Assembly (NCBI RefSeq): GCF_001571365.1
Contig: NZ_BCTQ01000026.1
Span: 31,045 to 95,044, forward strand
Reading direction: 5' to 3'
Source: Achromobacter denitrificans NBRC 15125
GTDB taxonomy: Bacteria; Pseudomonadota; Gammaproteobacteria; Burkholderiales; Burkholderiaceae_B
DNA: 64,000 nt
Positions within the stretch are counted from its first letter, which is position 1; the number at the start of each line of letters is the position of its first letter. A program made the position numbers and the translations under genes. Below are positions 39,121 to 48,135 of this stretch, one piece after another. The notes beneath the pieces were generated by a model that worked only from the letters and a program-made list of their open reading frames with translations, made no database searches and was not told the origin of the DNA.

Positions 39121-39881
39121 GCGCCCATCCCTACCTGGACGTGCAGGGCCTGACCGTGAAATTCGGCGGCCTGACCGCCATCAATGGCCTGTCCATGCAA
39201 GTGGAGCGGGGCCGCATCCATGCGCTGATCGGCCCCAACGGCGCCGGCAAGTCCACCACCTTCAACTGCATCTCGCGCTATTACCGCCCGAGCAGCGGCA
39301 GCATCCGCTTCGACGGCGCCGACATCACGGCCATGCAGCCGCACGAAATGGCGGCCCTGGGCGTGGCGCGCACCTTCCAGAACCTGGAACTGTTCGGGGC
39401 GCTCAGCGTGCGCGAAAACGCCTTGCTCGGCACCTATGCGCACGGCGCCCGCGCCACGGGCAGGCTATTGCGGCCGGCGGCGGCCGAAGCGCGCGAGCGC
39501 GTGGAGCATCTGCTCGAACGCGTGGGCCTGGCCGACTTCCTGGACGTGCCCGCGTGCAGCCTGGACTTCGGCCGCCAGAAGATGCTGGAGCTGGCGCGCG
39601 CCCTGGCCATCTCGCCCAAGCTGTTGCTGCTGGACGAGCCCGCGGCCGGCCTGCGCAATCGCGAAATCGAAACACTGGACCGCCTGCTGACCGAACTGTG
39701 CGAACGCGACGGCATCACGGTGCTGCTGGTGGAGCACGTCATGCAGCTGGTGATGTCGATCTCCGACCGCATCACCGTCATGTCCTTCGGCGAAAAGATC
39801 GCCGAAGGCACGCCCGCGGAGGTGCGCAGCAATCCCCGCGTGATCGAAGCCTATCTGGGCAAGGGGGCCGCCGGTGGCTGA
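39117..39881 (+). CDS. ABC transporter ATP-binding protein (LivG family)
   Basis: This 254-residue ATPase has Walker A GPNGAGKSTT, a LivG-type signature LDFGRQKMLELARAL, Walker B LLLLDEPAAGL and the switch histidine in VEHVM. Its stop overlaps the next gene by 8 nt. Confidence 0.92.
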   Translation: MSAHPYLDVQGLTVKFGGLTAINGLSMQVERGRIHALIGPNGAGKSTTFNCISRYYRPSSGSIRFDGADITAMQPHEMAALGVARTFQNLELFGALSVRENALLGTYAHGARATGRLLRPAAAEARERVEHLLERVGLADFLDVPACSLDFGRQKMLELARALAISPKLLLLDEPAAGLRNREIETLDRLLTELCERDGITVLLVEHVMQLVMSISDRITVMSFGEKIAEGTPAEVRSNPRVIEAYLGKGAAGG

Positions 39882-40593
39882 CATTCTGCTTGAGGTCGAT
39901 GCCGTATCGGCCGCCTACGGCAATATCCGCGCCCTGCAGGACGTGTCGCTCAAGGTTCCGCAAGGAGCCATCGTCGCGCTGCTGGGCGCCAACGGCGCGG
40001 GCAAGTCCACCACGCTCAACGTCGTCTCGCGCCTCGTCGGCGCCACCGCCGGCAGCGTGCGCTTCGACGGCGAACCCATCCACCGCCTGCCGGCCGACGC
40101 GGTCGTGGGCCGCGGCATCGTGCAGGTGCCGGAAGGCCGCGAGATCTTCCGCGAAATGAGCGTGCGCGAAAACCTGGAGATGGGCGCCTATCTGCGCCGC
40201 GACCGGGCCGCCGTCAAGCAGGACCTGGACATGGTCTGCGACATCTTTCCCCGCCTGCGCGAACGCTACGAACAGCGCGCCGCCACGCTCTCGGGCGGCG
40301 AACAGCAGATGTTGGCGACCGGCCGCGCCATGATGGCCCGTCCGCGGATGATCCTGCTGGACGAACCTTCGATGGGCTTGTCGCCGCTGGTGGTGGAACA
40401 GATTTTCGACATCGTGCTGCGCCTGAACCGCGAGCAAGGCATCACGATCCTGCTGGTGGAGCAGAACGTGAAGCTGGCGCTGTCCGTGTCCAGCTACGCC
40501 TACATCCTGGAAAACGGCGAAATCGCGCTGGAGGGAGCATCCTCCGCGCTCGCCAGCGACGAAGGCGTGCAGCGCGCCTATCTCGGCGCGTAG
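39874..40593 (+). CDS. ABC transporter ATP-binding protein (LivF family)
   Basis: This 239-residue ATPase starts at GTG inside livG. It has the normal Walker A GANGAGKSTT, LSGGEQQML and ILLDEPSMGLSP. In contrast to the LivF at 5039, the Walker A lysine is intact. Confidence 0.92.
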   Translation: MADILLEVDAVSAAYGNIRALQDVSLKVPQGAIVALLGANGAGKSTTLNVVSRLVGATAGSVRFDGEPIHRLPADAVVGRGIVQVPEGREIFREMSVRENLEMGAYLRRDRAAVKQDLDMVCDIFPRLRERYEQRAATLSGGEQQMLATGRAMMARPRMILLDEPSMGLSPLVVEQIFDIVLRLNREQGITILLVEQNVKLALSVSSYAYILENGEIALEGASSALASDEGVQRAYLGA

Positions 40594-40610
40594 CGCCGCA
40601 AGGAAACGCC

Positions 40611-41363
40611 ATGATTGCAATGCAAGGAAAACGGGTCCTCGTCACGGGTGCCGGACGCGGCCTGGGCGCCACCATCGCCCAGGGCTTCGCCCGGCAGGGC
40701 GCGCGGGTCATCGTCGCCGACGTGGACGGCACGCTGGCGGCCGCCTCCGCCCAGGCGATCCGCGACGCGGGCGGCCAGGCCTGGGATGCCGTGCTGGACG
40801 TGACCGACGCGGACGCAGTGCGGGCCTTTGCCGCCGAATGCGCGGTCCGCCACGGCGGCCTGGACGTCCTCGTCAACAACGCCGGCATCTCGGCGCGCGC
40901 GCCGTTCGACGACCCGCGCACGCCCGAAATCTGGGACCGCCTCATGCGGGTGAACCTGCAGGGCACCTTCAACGTCACCCACGCCTTCGTCGAACAGCTC
41001 AAGGCGAGCCGGGGCGCCATCGTCAACCTGTGCTCCATCGTGGCCTACGGCTGCAGCATCTCCACCGCGGGCTACGTGGTGTCCAAGGGCGGCGTGCGCT
41101 CGTTCACGGAGGTGCTGGCGCGCGACCTGGCGCCGCATGGCGTGCGCGTGAACGCGGTGGCGCCCGGCCTGATGGAAACCGAAATGACCGCCGGCCAGCG
41201 CGCGCAGGCCCACGGCACGGACTGGTACATGCAGCGGGCGCCCATGGCGCGCGCTGGCCGGGCCGACGAAATCGTCGGACCCGTGCTGTTCCTGGCCTCG
41301 GACATGGCCAGCTACGTCAATGGCGTGGTGCTGCCCGTCGACGGCGGCTACCTGGCCGTATAA
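40611..41363 (+). CDS. SDR family oxidoreductase
   Basis: This 250-residue protein follows livF by 17 nt. It has TGAGRGLG at residues 12-19, NNAG, and YVVSK. It ends in a standard LPVDGGYLAV tail. One of three SDRs in this operon, probably acting on different hydroxyls or steps of one pathway. Confidence 0.9.
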   Translation: MIAMQGKRVLVTGAGRGLGATIAQGFARQGARVIVADVDGTLAAASAQAIRDAGGQAWDAVLDVTDADAVRAFAAECAVRHGGLDVLVNNAGISARAPFDDPRTPEIWDRLMRVNLQGTFNVTHAFVEQLKASRGAIVNLCSIVAYGCSISTAGYVVSKGGVRSFTEVLARDLAPHGVRVNAVAPGLMETEMTAGQRAQAHGTDWYMQRAPMARAGRADEIVGPVLFLASDMASYVNGVVLPVDGGYLAV

Positions 41364-41372
41364 GGAGAGAGC

Positions 41373-42101
41373 ATGAATCTGGGCACGGCATTGGTTACGG
41401 GCGGGGCGAGCGGCATGGGGCTGGCGATCGTCGAGCGCCTCGCGCTCGACGGCTTTCGCGTCGTAATGGCGGACCGCAACGCGGAACTCGCGGAACGCGA
41501 ATCCCGCCGGCTCCGCGAACAGGGGTTGGACGTCGCGCACCGCGTGGTCGACCTGACGGACGAGGGCGCTACGCGCGCGCTGGTCCGCGAGTTCACGCCG
41601 CTCAGCGCGCTGGTCAACAACGCCGGCGTCTTCGACGAACGCAAGTTCTTCGACGTCGACAGCGACGATTACCGCCGCGCCTTCGAGATCAACCTGCTGG
41701 CGGTGGCGACGCTGACACAGGAAGCCGCGCTCGGCATGGCCCCCGGCGCCAAGATCGTGAACATCGCGTCGCGCGCCTATCTGGGCGCGCGCAACCATCC
41801 CCACTATGTCGCCTCGAAGGCCGCGCTGGTGGGCTATACGCGCGCCAGCGCCATGGAACTGGCCCCGCGCGGCATCCTGGTCAACGCCGTCGCCCCCGGG
41901 CTCATCGACACGCCGCTGCTGCGCAACCTGACGCCCGAGCGCCTGGCCGCGCAGCTGGCCCTGCAGCCCACCGGCCGCGCCGGCCAGCCGGGCGACGTCG
42001 CCAATGCCGTGTCCTTCCTGGCCGCGCCGCACATGGACTTCATTACCGGCCAGGTCATCTTCGTGGACGGCGGCAAATCGTTGGGCGGATCGGGAGCGTA
42101 G
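41373..42101 (+). CDS. SDR family oxidoreductase
   Basis: This 242-residue protein has TGGASGMG at residues 9-16, NNAG, and YVASK, ending FVDGGKSLGGSGA. It starts 9 nt after the previous gene with an AAGGAGAGA ribosome site. Together with its neighbour it resembles dehydrogenase pairs of alicyclic or aromatic catabolism. Confidence 0.9.
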   Translation: MNLGTALVTGGASGMGLAIVERLALDGFRVVMADRNAELAERESRRLREQGLDVAHRVVDLTDEGATRALVREFTPLSALVNNAGVFDERKFFDVDSDDYRRAFEINLLAVATLTQEAALGMAPGAKIVNIASRAYLGARNHPHYVASKAALVGYTRASAMELAPRGILVNAVAPGLIDTPLLRNLTPERLAAQLALQPTGRAGQPGDVANAVSFLAAPHMDFITGQVIFVDGGKSLGGSGA

Positions 42102-42106
42102 GCCGG

Positions 42107-43816
42107 ATGGACAGCATCGAATGGGACAGGGAAGTCGACGCGCTGGTCGTCGGCGCGGGCGCGGGCGGCATGACGGCGGCGCTGACCGCGCATGAAGAAG
42201 GACTGGACGTCCTGCTGGTGGAAAAAACCGGCCGCGTCGGGGGCTCGACGGCCATCTCGGGCGGCGCGCTATGGATCCCCCTGAACGCGCAGACCGAGGC
42301 CGCCGGCCACCCCGACAGTTTCGACCGGGTCTGGACCTACCTCGCGCAGACCGTGGGCGACGCGGCGTCCGACGACATGAAGCGCGCCTATCTGGAAGCC
42401 GGCCCGCGCATGATGGACTACCTGAGTTCGCGCGGCCTGTTGCAGGTGGCCGCGCGCACCGCCTCGCCCGACTACTACCCGGACCGCCCCGGCGCCGCGA
42501 TGGGTGGGCGCTCGCTGGATCCGGTGGAATTCGACGGCCGCAAGCTGGGCCGCCGCTTCCGCGACCTGCGCGACCCCTTGAAAGAGTTCACCGTGCTGGG
42601 CGGCATGATGGTCAACATCACCGACGTGCGGCACCTGCTGCGCGCCACCCGCTCCTTCACCGCGTGGCGCCATGGCATGAAGCTGGTGCTGCGCCTTGCA
42701 GCCGACCGCGCGCGCGGCTATCACCGCGGCACCCGCCTGCTGCTGGGCAACGCCCTGGCCGCCCAGCTCTTCCATGGCCTGCTGACGCGCGGCGTCGAAT
42801 ACTGGCTGGATACGCCCGTCCAGCGCCTGGTCCGGGACGCCTCCGGCCGCGTCCTGGGCGCCACCGTCGCGTATGCCGGCAAGACGCTCAATATCCGCGC
42901 GCGGCGCGGCGTGGTAATGGCCACCGGCGGCTTTCCGTGGGACGCGGAACGGCGCGCCCGCGCCTATCCTCAGCCCACCGGGGATTGGTCCATGTCGCCC
43001 CAGGACAATACGGGCGACGGCATCCGCCTGTCGGAGCAGGCGGGCGCCGCGCTGGGCACGGGCTATGCCAGCCCGGCCTTCTGGGCGCCGGTGTCCATCC
43101 TGGAGTCTCCAGGCGGCCGGCGCCTGCGCTATCCGCACCTCGTATGGGACCGCGCCAAGCCCGGTCTCATCGCCGTGAACGGCGCCGGCGAGCGCTTCGT
43201 CAACGAGTCGACGTCCTACCATGAGTTCGTGCAGGCCATGTACCGCAGCCACGAGACCGTGCCCACCATTCCCGCCTTCCTGGTCTGCGACCAGCGCTTC
43301 ATCGATACCTGGGGGTTGGGCCTGGCCCTGCCCGGCGGCCGGCCGCGCCAGCACCTGATCGACCAGGGCTACCTGATCCAGGCGCCCACGCTGGCCGCGC
43401 TTGCCGCCCGGCTCGGCGTGCCGGCGGAGGCCCTGCAGGCCACGGTGCGCCGCTACAACGCCCACGCGGCGCAAGGCCAGGACCCCGACTTCGGCAAGGG
43501 CGGCACGGCCTACAACCGCTACCTGGGCGATCCGGACCACCAGCCCAATCCCTGCCTGGCCCCGCTCGCGGACGAGGGCCGCTACTACGCGGTCAAGGTG
43601 TACGCGGGCGATATCGGCACCGCCTGCGGCATCGCGGCCAACGCGAACGCCCAGGCCCTGGACGCCGGCGGCCAGCCCATTCCGGGCCTGTACGTGGCCG
43701 GCAACGACATGCAGTCCGTCATGGGCGGCGCCTACCCCGCCCCCGGCATCACGCTGGGCCCGGCCCTCACTTTCGGGTGGGTGGCTGGACAACACCTGGC
43801 CCATGCTCAACACTGA
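42107..43816 (+). CDS. FAD-dependent oxidoreductase, 3-ketosteroid-dehydrogenase/fumarate-reductase-like
   Basis: This 569-residue flavoprotein has the FAD loop VVGAGAGGMTAALTA near residue 16, GGSTAISGGALWIP, and the C-terminal GGAYPAPGITLGPALTFG. The Y-P-x-P-G end resembles 3-ketosteroid delta-1-dehydrogenases, which desaturate a ring next to a ketone, though other members act as fumarate or urocanate reductases. It starts 5 nt after the last SDR, so it likely dehydrogenates a cyclic ketone formed by the SDRs. The frame extends upstream in other-strand overlap but the ATG at 42107 begins the family match. Confidence 0.85.
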   Translation: MDSIEWDREVDALVVGAGAGGMTAALTAHEEGLDVLLVEKTGRVGGSTAISGGALWIPLNAQTEAAGHPDSFDRVWTYLAQTVGDAASDDMKRAYLEAGPRMMDYLSSRGLLQVAARTASPDYYPDRPGAAMGGRSLDPVEFDGRKLGRRFRDLRDPLKEFTVLGGMMVNITDVRHLLRATRSFTAWRHGMKLVLRLAADRARGYHRGTRLLLGNALAAQLFHGLLTRGVEYWLDTPVQRLVRDASGRVLGATVAYAGKTLNIRARRGVVMATGGFPWDAERRARAYPQPTGDWSMSPQDNTGDGIRLSEQAGAALGTGYASPAFWAPVSILESPGGRRLRYPHLVWDRAKPGLIAVNGAGERFVNESTSYHEFVQAMYRSHETVPTIPAFLVCDQRFIDTWGLGLALPGGRPRQHLIDQGYLIQAPTLAALAARLGVPAEALQATVRRYNAHAAQGQDPDFGKGGTAYNRYLGDPDHQPNPCLAPLADEGRYYAVKVYAGDIGTACGIAANANAQALDAGGQPIPGLYVAGNDMQSVMGGAYPAPGITLGPALTFGWVAGQHLAHAQH

Positions 43817-43840
43817 CGCTTTCCACCGACAAGGATCCTC

Positions 43841-44440
43841 ATGAAAATCTTCTACTCGCCCGCCTCGCCCTTCGTCCGCAAATGCATGGTCATCGCGCAT
43901 GAGCTCGGCCTGGCCGAGCGCATCGAAAAGCTGCCCAGCGCCGCCGGCCCCGTGGCGCGCGACCAGACCATCATCCCCAGCAACCCGCTGGGCCAGGTGC
44001 CCACCTTCATCACCGACGACGGCCAGGCCCTGTTCGACAGCCGCGTGGTCTGCGAGTACCTGAACGACCTGGGCGGCGGCTCCCTGTTCCCCGCCGGCAA
44101 GACGCGCTGGCAGGTGCTGACCGAACAATCGATGGCCGACGGCATGCTGGGCGCGGCCCTGCTGGCCCGCTACGAAGCCGTGCTGCGCCCCGAAGGGCTG
44201 CGCTGGAACGATTGGGTCCAGGGCCAGCTGGGCAAGGTCCGCGACGGCCTGGCCCTGATCGAGAAGAATGCGGCCGCGCTGGACGGCCGCCTGGACATCG
44301 GCACCATCACCATCGGCTGCGCCCTCGGCTACCTGGATTTCCGCTTCCCCGAGTTGGACTGGCGCTCGGCCCACCCGGCCACCGCGGCCTGGTACGAAAC
44401 CTTCAGCCAGCGCCCGTCGATGCAGGCCACCAAGCCCTGA
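43841..44440 (+). CDS. Glutathione S-transferase family protein
   Basis: This 199-residue protein has the thioredoxin-fold start MKIFYSPASPFVRKCMVIA, NPLGQVPTFITDDGQALFDS with the glutathione-binding DS pair, and a helical C-terminal domain. As the last gene of the operon it could conjugate or cleave an ether, halide or epoxide in the substrate. A terminator follows. Confidence 0.9.
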   Translation: MKIFYSPASPFVRKCMVIAHELGLAERIEKLPSAAGPVARDQTIIPSNPLGQVPTFITDDGQALFDSRVVCEYLNDLGGGSLFPAGKTRWQVLTEQSMADGMLGAALLARYEAVLRPEGLRWNDWVQGQLGKVRDGLALIEKNAAALDGRLDIGTITIGCALGYLDFRFPELDWRSAHPATAAWYETFSQRPSMQATKP

Positions 44441-44462
44441 GCGCGACAGCCTCAAGGCCAAC

Positions 44463-44488
44463 AAGCCTCGGCCGCGGCCGGGGCTTTT
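44463..44488 (+). terminator. Intrinsic terminator of the 35065-44440 operon
   Basis: AAGCCTCGGCC (44463-44473) pairs with GGCCGGGGCTT (44476-44486, one G-T pair) and is followed by T residues. It begins 23 nt after the GST stop. Confidence 0.8.
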
Positions 44489-44608
44489 CGTTGGCGGGCG
44501 CCCGGCGGCGGCCCGGCCGGGCCGCCGCCGCGGCCTTTCCTGTTACAGTGAACCTGTCACCCCGCTGGACCGGCCCTCCCACGGGTCGAACACGACAGGG
44601 AGCCCCGC

Positions 44609-45184
44609 ATGAACGTTGCCGCGATCTCCGCCATTGCCCGCGTCGCCGCGCCCTACCCGGCGCGCATCCCGATGCTGGACGAAACCCGCCCCGCCTGGGA
44701 AACGCAATGGGCTGCCCGCAGCGCAGCGGCCCGACAAGCCGCGCGCGGCACGCCGGCCGCCTGGGAAGCCCAGCGCCTGGCCCGCGCCGGCCATGTCCCG
44801 CCGGCCCTCGCCGCCGGCGTTTCCGCCCCGCCTGTCTCCCGCGATGCCACCGGCGCAAGCACGCGGATCGCCACGCCCGCGCCGGACCTGGACGCCTTGC
44901 GCGACCAGTACGCCGACACGCGCATGCGCCGCGCCATCGCTGACTACGCGGCGCAGCCGGGCGCCGCCGCGCCAGGCGCCGGCAACCCGAACGACTGGGG
45001 CACGATAGAAGGGCTCGCGCCGCTGCAACCCTACCGGCTCGCCATGGGCAATCCGCAGGTGCAGGAATGGCAGGCCGCCGCGGCCGTCAAGGCTGCCGGC
45101 ACAGCCATTCCCAAGGTCGCCAACATCGGGGCGACCGAGAACGCCACCGACAACGCGCGCTACCGGCCGGGCTTCGCGCCCTGA
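44609..45184 (+). CDS. Hypothetical protein, Ala/Pro-rich
   Basis: This 191-residue protein has an AGGGAG ribosome site and no signal peptide or membrane segment that I can see. It is rich in alanine, arginine and proline, with a charged centre (DLDALRDQYADTRMRRAIADY) and a C-terminal NPNDWGTIEGLAPLQPYRLA pattern. No family recognised. It stands alone between two terminators, so it is an independent gene. Conservation elsewhere would help decide whether it is real. Confidence 0.6.
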   Translation: MNVAAISAIARVAAPYPARIPMLDETRPAWETQWAARSAAARQAARGTPAAWEAQRLARAGHVPPALAAGVSAPPVSRDATGASTRIATPAPDLDALRDQYADTRMRRAIADYAAQPGAAAPGAGNPNDWGTIEGLAPLQPYRLAMGNPQVQEWQAAAAVKAAGTAIPKVANIGATENATDNARYRPGFAP

Positions 45185-45256
45185 ACGCTGCCGGCGGGCG
45201 CGACACCTGTCCCCGCCCGGCCCATCGGGAAAGAACAGTGCTTCCGCACGTCAGCG

Positions 45257-45322
45257 AAAAAAAGCCCCCGAACGTTGGCGCTATGTCCAACGTTCGGGGG
45301 CAGTCCTCGCAGGGGCTTTTTT
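45257..45322. terminator. Bidirectional terminator
   Basis: An inner perfect 15-bp stem, 45264-45278 (GCCCCCGAACGTTGG) against 45287-45301, has an 8-nt loop; on the minus strand it is followed by seven U. On the plus strand AAAAAAAGCCCC and GGGGCTTTTTT (45312-45322) can form an outer stem ending in a U run. It ends both the hypothetical gene and the DUF3100 gene. Confidence 0.9.
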
Positions 45323-45338
45323 CAGGCTCGCGCGATGC

Positions 45339-46673
45339 TTAATGGAAGAACTCGGCGATCATCGTCGCGCCCAGGAAGGTGCCGGCATTGGCCGCCAGCG
45401 ACACCACCACGATCTTCCAGCCCAGCTTGCGGAAAGCCGGCAGGTCCTTCAGGATCGACAGGCCAGCCATGGCCAGGATCACGGTCGTGAACGGCAGGAA
45501 GTTCACCTTGCCGACCATTGCGATGATCTGGTCCGAATACGGCAGCACGCCGGGGCAGCCCGCCGTCATGGCGATCAGCGACAGCACGAACACGGCCGGC
45601 AGCTTGGGCACCACGCGCAGCACCAGGTCGGTGATGACGACCAGCAGGATAATGATGCCCATGCCCGGCAAGGCATCGGCGAACGACACGCCATAGCCCA
45701 GGCGGTTGCCCACCAGGGCGAACAGGCCGCACACGACATAGGCGGTCAGGCGGTCGCCGAAGCCCATCTTGGCGCTGTGGGCCGGCACGTCCTCGGACAC
45801 GCTCTCCTCGACGGCCGCTTCGGCCTTGCCGCGCGAGTAGCGGCCCAGCACGGGTTCCAGCTTGCCGTACAGAAAGATAGTGGTCGGCAGCGAAATGAAC
45901 AGGGTGAAGTACACGCCGACCACCGTGGTCAGCAGGTTGGCGGCGGCGGCCAGCGCGGCCACCTGGTGCGCGACCTCGGGCGTCTGCTGCGACGCGATCG
46001 CGCCCACGCCCGCGGCCATCATGCTGCCCGACCCCACGCCTGCGCCCATGGCGAGCGAACGCGGATCGAAGATGTTGAGGCTGGTGATGAAACCGGCCAT
46101 CAGCGCCACGAACAGCGCGCCGATCACGGTACCGGTGATGTACTCGGCCATCACGCCCCGGCCTTCCGGCGAGTTCATGCCGTAGCGCTCGCCGATGATG
46201 GCGAGGCTGGGTTCGCGGCCCACCGAGAACGTGGCGCCGATGGCTTCGCGCTTGATGCCCAGGAGCAGCGCCAGCGGCAGGCCGATGGCCATCGTGCCGA
46301 AGAAGTGGCCGAACTCCTGGAACACCAGGGCCCAGCCGGCTTCGCGCACTTGCGGCAGGGCGCCGCCCACCATCAGGCCCAGCTTGGCCAGGAACGGCAG
46401 CAGCGCATACTGCAGATAGCCGCTGATGCGGGTCTGCATCGCGGTGTCGATGCCGGCGCCGGCGGGCAGGCGCTGGCCGAAGGCCGCCACGACCGCGCCG
46501 ATGAAGATGGCCCACAGCATCGGCTGCAGGATGATCTTGCCCGGGCCCACCGTGAAGGTGACGCTGCCGATCGCTTCGGAAATGACCACCACCAGCAGAA
46601 TGGCGGCAAGCATGCGGATGCGGCCGGACAACGGCATGGAAGGCAGGGCCAGACTGGCGCTGGCGTGAGACAT
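45339..46673 (-). CDS. DUF3100-family membrane protein
   Basis: This 444-residue integral membrane protein starts at MSHASASLALPSMPLSG; a longer frame is antisense to the lysR gene. Hydrophobic helices cover most of its length, with SEAIGSVTFTVGPGKIILQPMLWAIFIG near the N-terminus, matching my memory of DUF3100. The family's function is unknown, but it resembles secondary transporters. It is divergent from a LysR gene with a strong shared dyad, so its expression probably responds to a small molecule. Confidence 0.8.
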   Translation of the reverse strand: MSHASASLALPSMPLSGRIRMLAAILLVVVISEAIGSVTFTVGPGKIILQPMLWAIFIGAVVAAFGQRLPAGAGIDTAMQTRISGYLQYALLPFLAKLGLMVGGALPQVREAGWALVFQEFGHFFGTMAIGLPLALLLGIKREAIGATFSVGREPSLAIIGERYGMNSPEGRGVMAEYITGTVIGALFVALMAGFITSLNIFDPRSLAMGAGVGSGSMMAAGVGAIASQQTPEVAHQVAALAAAANLLTTVVGVYFTLFISLPTTIFLYGKLEPVLGRYSRGKAEAAVEESVSEDVPAHSAKMGFGDRLTAYVVCGLFALVGNRLGYGVSFADALPGMGIIILLVVITDLVLRVVPKLPAVFVLSLIAMTAGCPGVLPYSDQIIAMVGKVNFLPFTTVILAMAGLSILKDLPAFRKLGWKIVVVSLAANAGTFLGATMIAEFFH

Positions 46674-46798
46674 CGGATTCCCCTGATGAACGTGAATAGT
46701 CGTCTTGGCGGCTGCCCGCGGGCCGGAAAGGCCGGCGGCGAACGCGGAAGGGCCGATTTTCGCCGGGGGGCCGACGTGCAAACCATGACAGGACAGGC

Positions 46799-46831
46799 GC
46801 ATTAGCGTTGCGTAAAATGCAACGCAAATGC
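46799..46831. promoter_or_regulatory. Putative LysR operator, 33-bp dyad
   Basis: Arms 46799-46811 (GCATTAGCGTTGC) and 46819-46831 (GCAACGCAAATGC) are inverted repeats matching at 12 of 13 positions around a 7-bp centre. The dyad lies between the divergent DUF3100 and lysR genes, 101 bp before the lysR start. Confidence 0.75.
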
Positions 46832-46931
46832 CCTTCCAGGGAAAATTTTGCACGATCCGGCCACGATTAAGGGTAAACCCTAGTAATCGCCTGTGGATCT
46901 CCCGCCGCAGTCCCGTCACGGAACCCCCGCC

Positions 46932-47867
46932 ATGGACGAAAAACTGGACGCCCGACGCACCCATTACTTCATGCAGGTCATGAGCCGCGGCTCCGTGCGC
47001 GGCGCCGCCGAAGTGCTGGACATGGACCCCTCGGCCGTCAGCCGGGCCATCGCGGCCCTGGAACGCGATTGCGGCATGGCCCTGTTCGAGCGCCGCGGGC
47101 GCGGTGTGGTCCCCACCGACGCGGGCCATATCCTGGCCCGCTACGTCAAACGCCAGCAGAACATCCAGGAGAGCTTCTTCTCCGAGATCGACAGCCTGCG
47201 CAACGCCGAACGCGGCCACATCGACCTGGTGCTGGGCGAAGGCTTCGTCGAGATGATGTTCGACCAGGTGCTGCCCGGCTATTGGCGCAGCCATCCCGAG
47301 GTCACGCTGGACATCGACGTGGCCCGCACCTCCGAGATCGTGCAGCGCATCGTCGACGACCGCGCTTACATAGGGTTGGTGTTCCAGCCGCCCAACGACG
47401 CCCGCCTGCGCACCCACTACGCGCGGCCCGAACCGATCCGGGCCATCGTGCGCCAGGACCACCCGCTGACCCGCCTGCGCCGCCCCCTGCTGCTGACCGA
47501 CCTCGCCGACTATCCCGGCGCCTCGATGCAGGAAGGCTTCGGGGTCCGCCAGCACATCCAGGCCGCCGAAATCAGCGAACAGGTGCGGCTGCGCAACGTG
47601 CTGACCACGTCCTCCTTCAAGGCGCTGTGGCAATTCGCCGCCGCCGGCATCGGCTACGCGCTGACGCCGCCCATCGCGGTGACGGCCGACATGCGCGCCC
47701 AGCGCCTGGCCAGCCTGCCGCTGGCCAACCCCATCCTCAACCAGGGCAGCCTGCAGGTCCTGAGCCGCGCCGGCCGGCACATCTCGCCCGCCGCGCGCGA
47801 ACTGCTGGACCACATCGTGCGCGGCATCGGCGCCCCCGCCGCCCCGACCGCTGATACGGTCGAGTAA
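46932..47867 (+). CDS. LysR-family transcriptional regulator
   Basis: This 311-residue protein starts at ATG 46932, at the head of the family pattern (a GTG at 46893 adds 13 residues). The helix-turn-helix (SRGSVRGAAEVLDMDPSAVSR) is followed by a LysR effector domain with HPEVTLDIDVARTSEIVQ and LWQFAAAGIGYALTPP. It likely controls the divergent DUF3100 gene. Confidence 0.9.
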   Translation: MDEKLDARRTHYFMQVMSRGSVRGAAEVLDMDPSAVSRAIAALERDCGMALFERRGRGVVPTDAGHILARYVKRQQNIQESFFSEIDSLRNAERGHIDLVLGEGFVEMMFDQVLPGYWRSHPEVTLDIDVARTSEIVQRIVDDRAYIGLVFQPPNDARLRTHYARPEPIRAIVRQDHPLTRLRRPLLLTDLADYPGASMQEGFGVRQHIQAAEISEQVRLRNVLTTSSFKALWQFAAAGIGYALTPPIAVTADMRAQRLASLPLANPILNQGSLQVLSRAGRHISPAARELLDHIVRGIGAPAAPTADTVE

Positions 47868-47943
47868 GGCGAATCTGCATCTGTTTTCCCGACAAGCCGC
47901 GGCCTACAGTGCCCGCATCCGCCACGACGCCAGGAGAATAAAC

Positions 47944-48135
47944 ATGCTCGGTTTCTTGCGCACGGTCAAATCCGTGCTGTGGGGATTCTTCGGCGTACGC
48001 CGCGGCAAGGGCTACGATGCCGACATCGCCAACAACAAACCGGCTCCGCTCATCCTGACCGGCCTGCTGATGGCGCTTTGCCTGGTCGTCATCCTGGTTT
48101 TGGTCGCCCGCTGGGCCGTGAACGCCGCGTTGTAA
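47944..48135 (+). CDS. DUF2970 small membrane protein
   Basis: This 63-residue protein has FLRTVKSVLWGFFGVRRGKGYDAD, the DUF2970 signature, and one C-terminal membrane helix (LILTGLLMALCLVVILVLVA). A GGAGAATAAAC ribosome region precedes it. Function unknown; often near respiratory or cysteine synthesis genes in betaproteobacteria. Confidence 0.9.
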   Translation: MLGFLRTVKSVLWGFFGVRRGKGYDADIANNKPAPLILTGLLMALCLVVILVLVARWAVNAAL

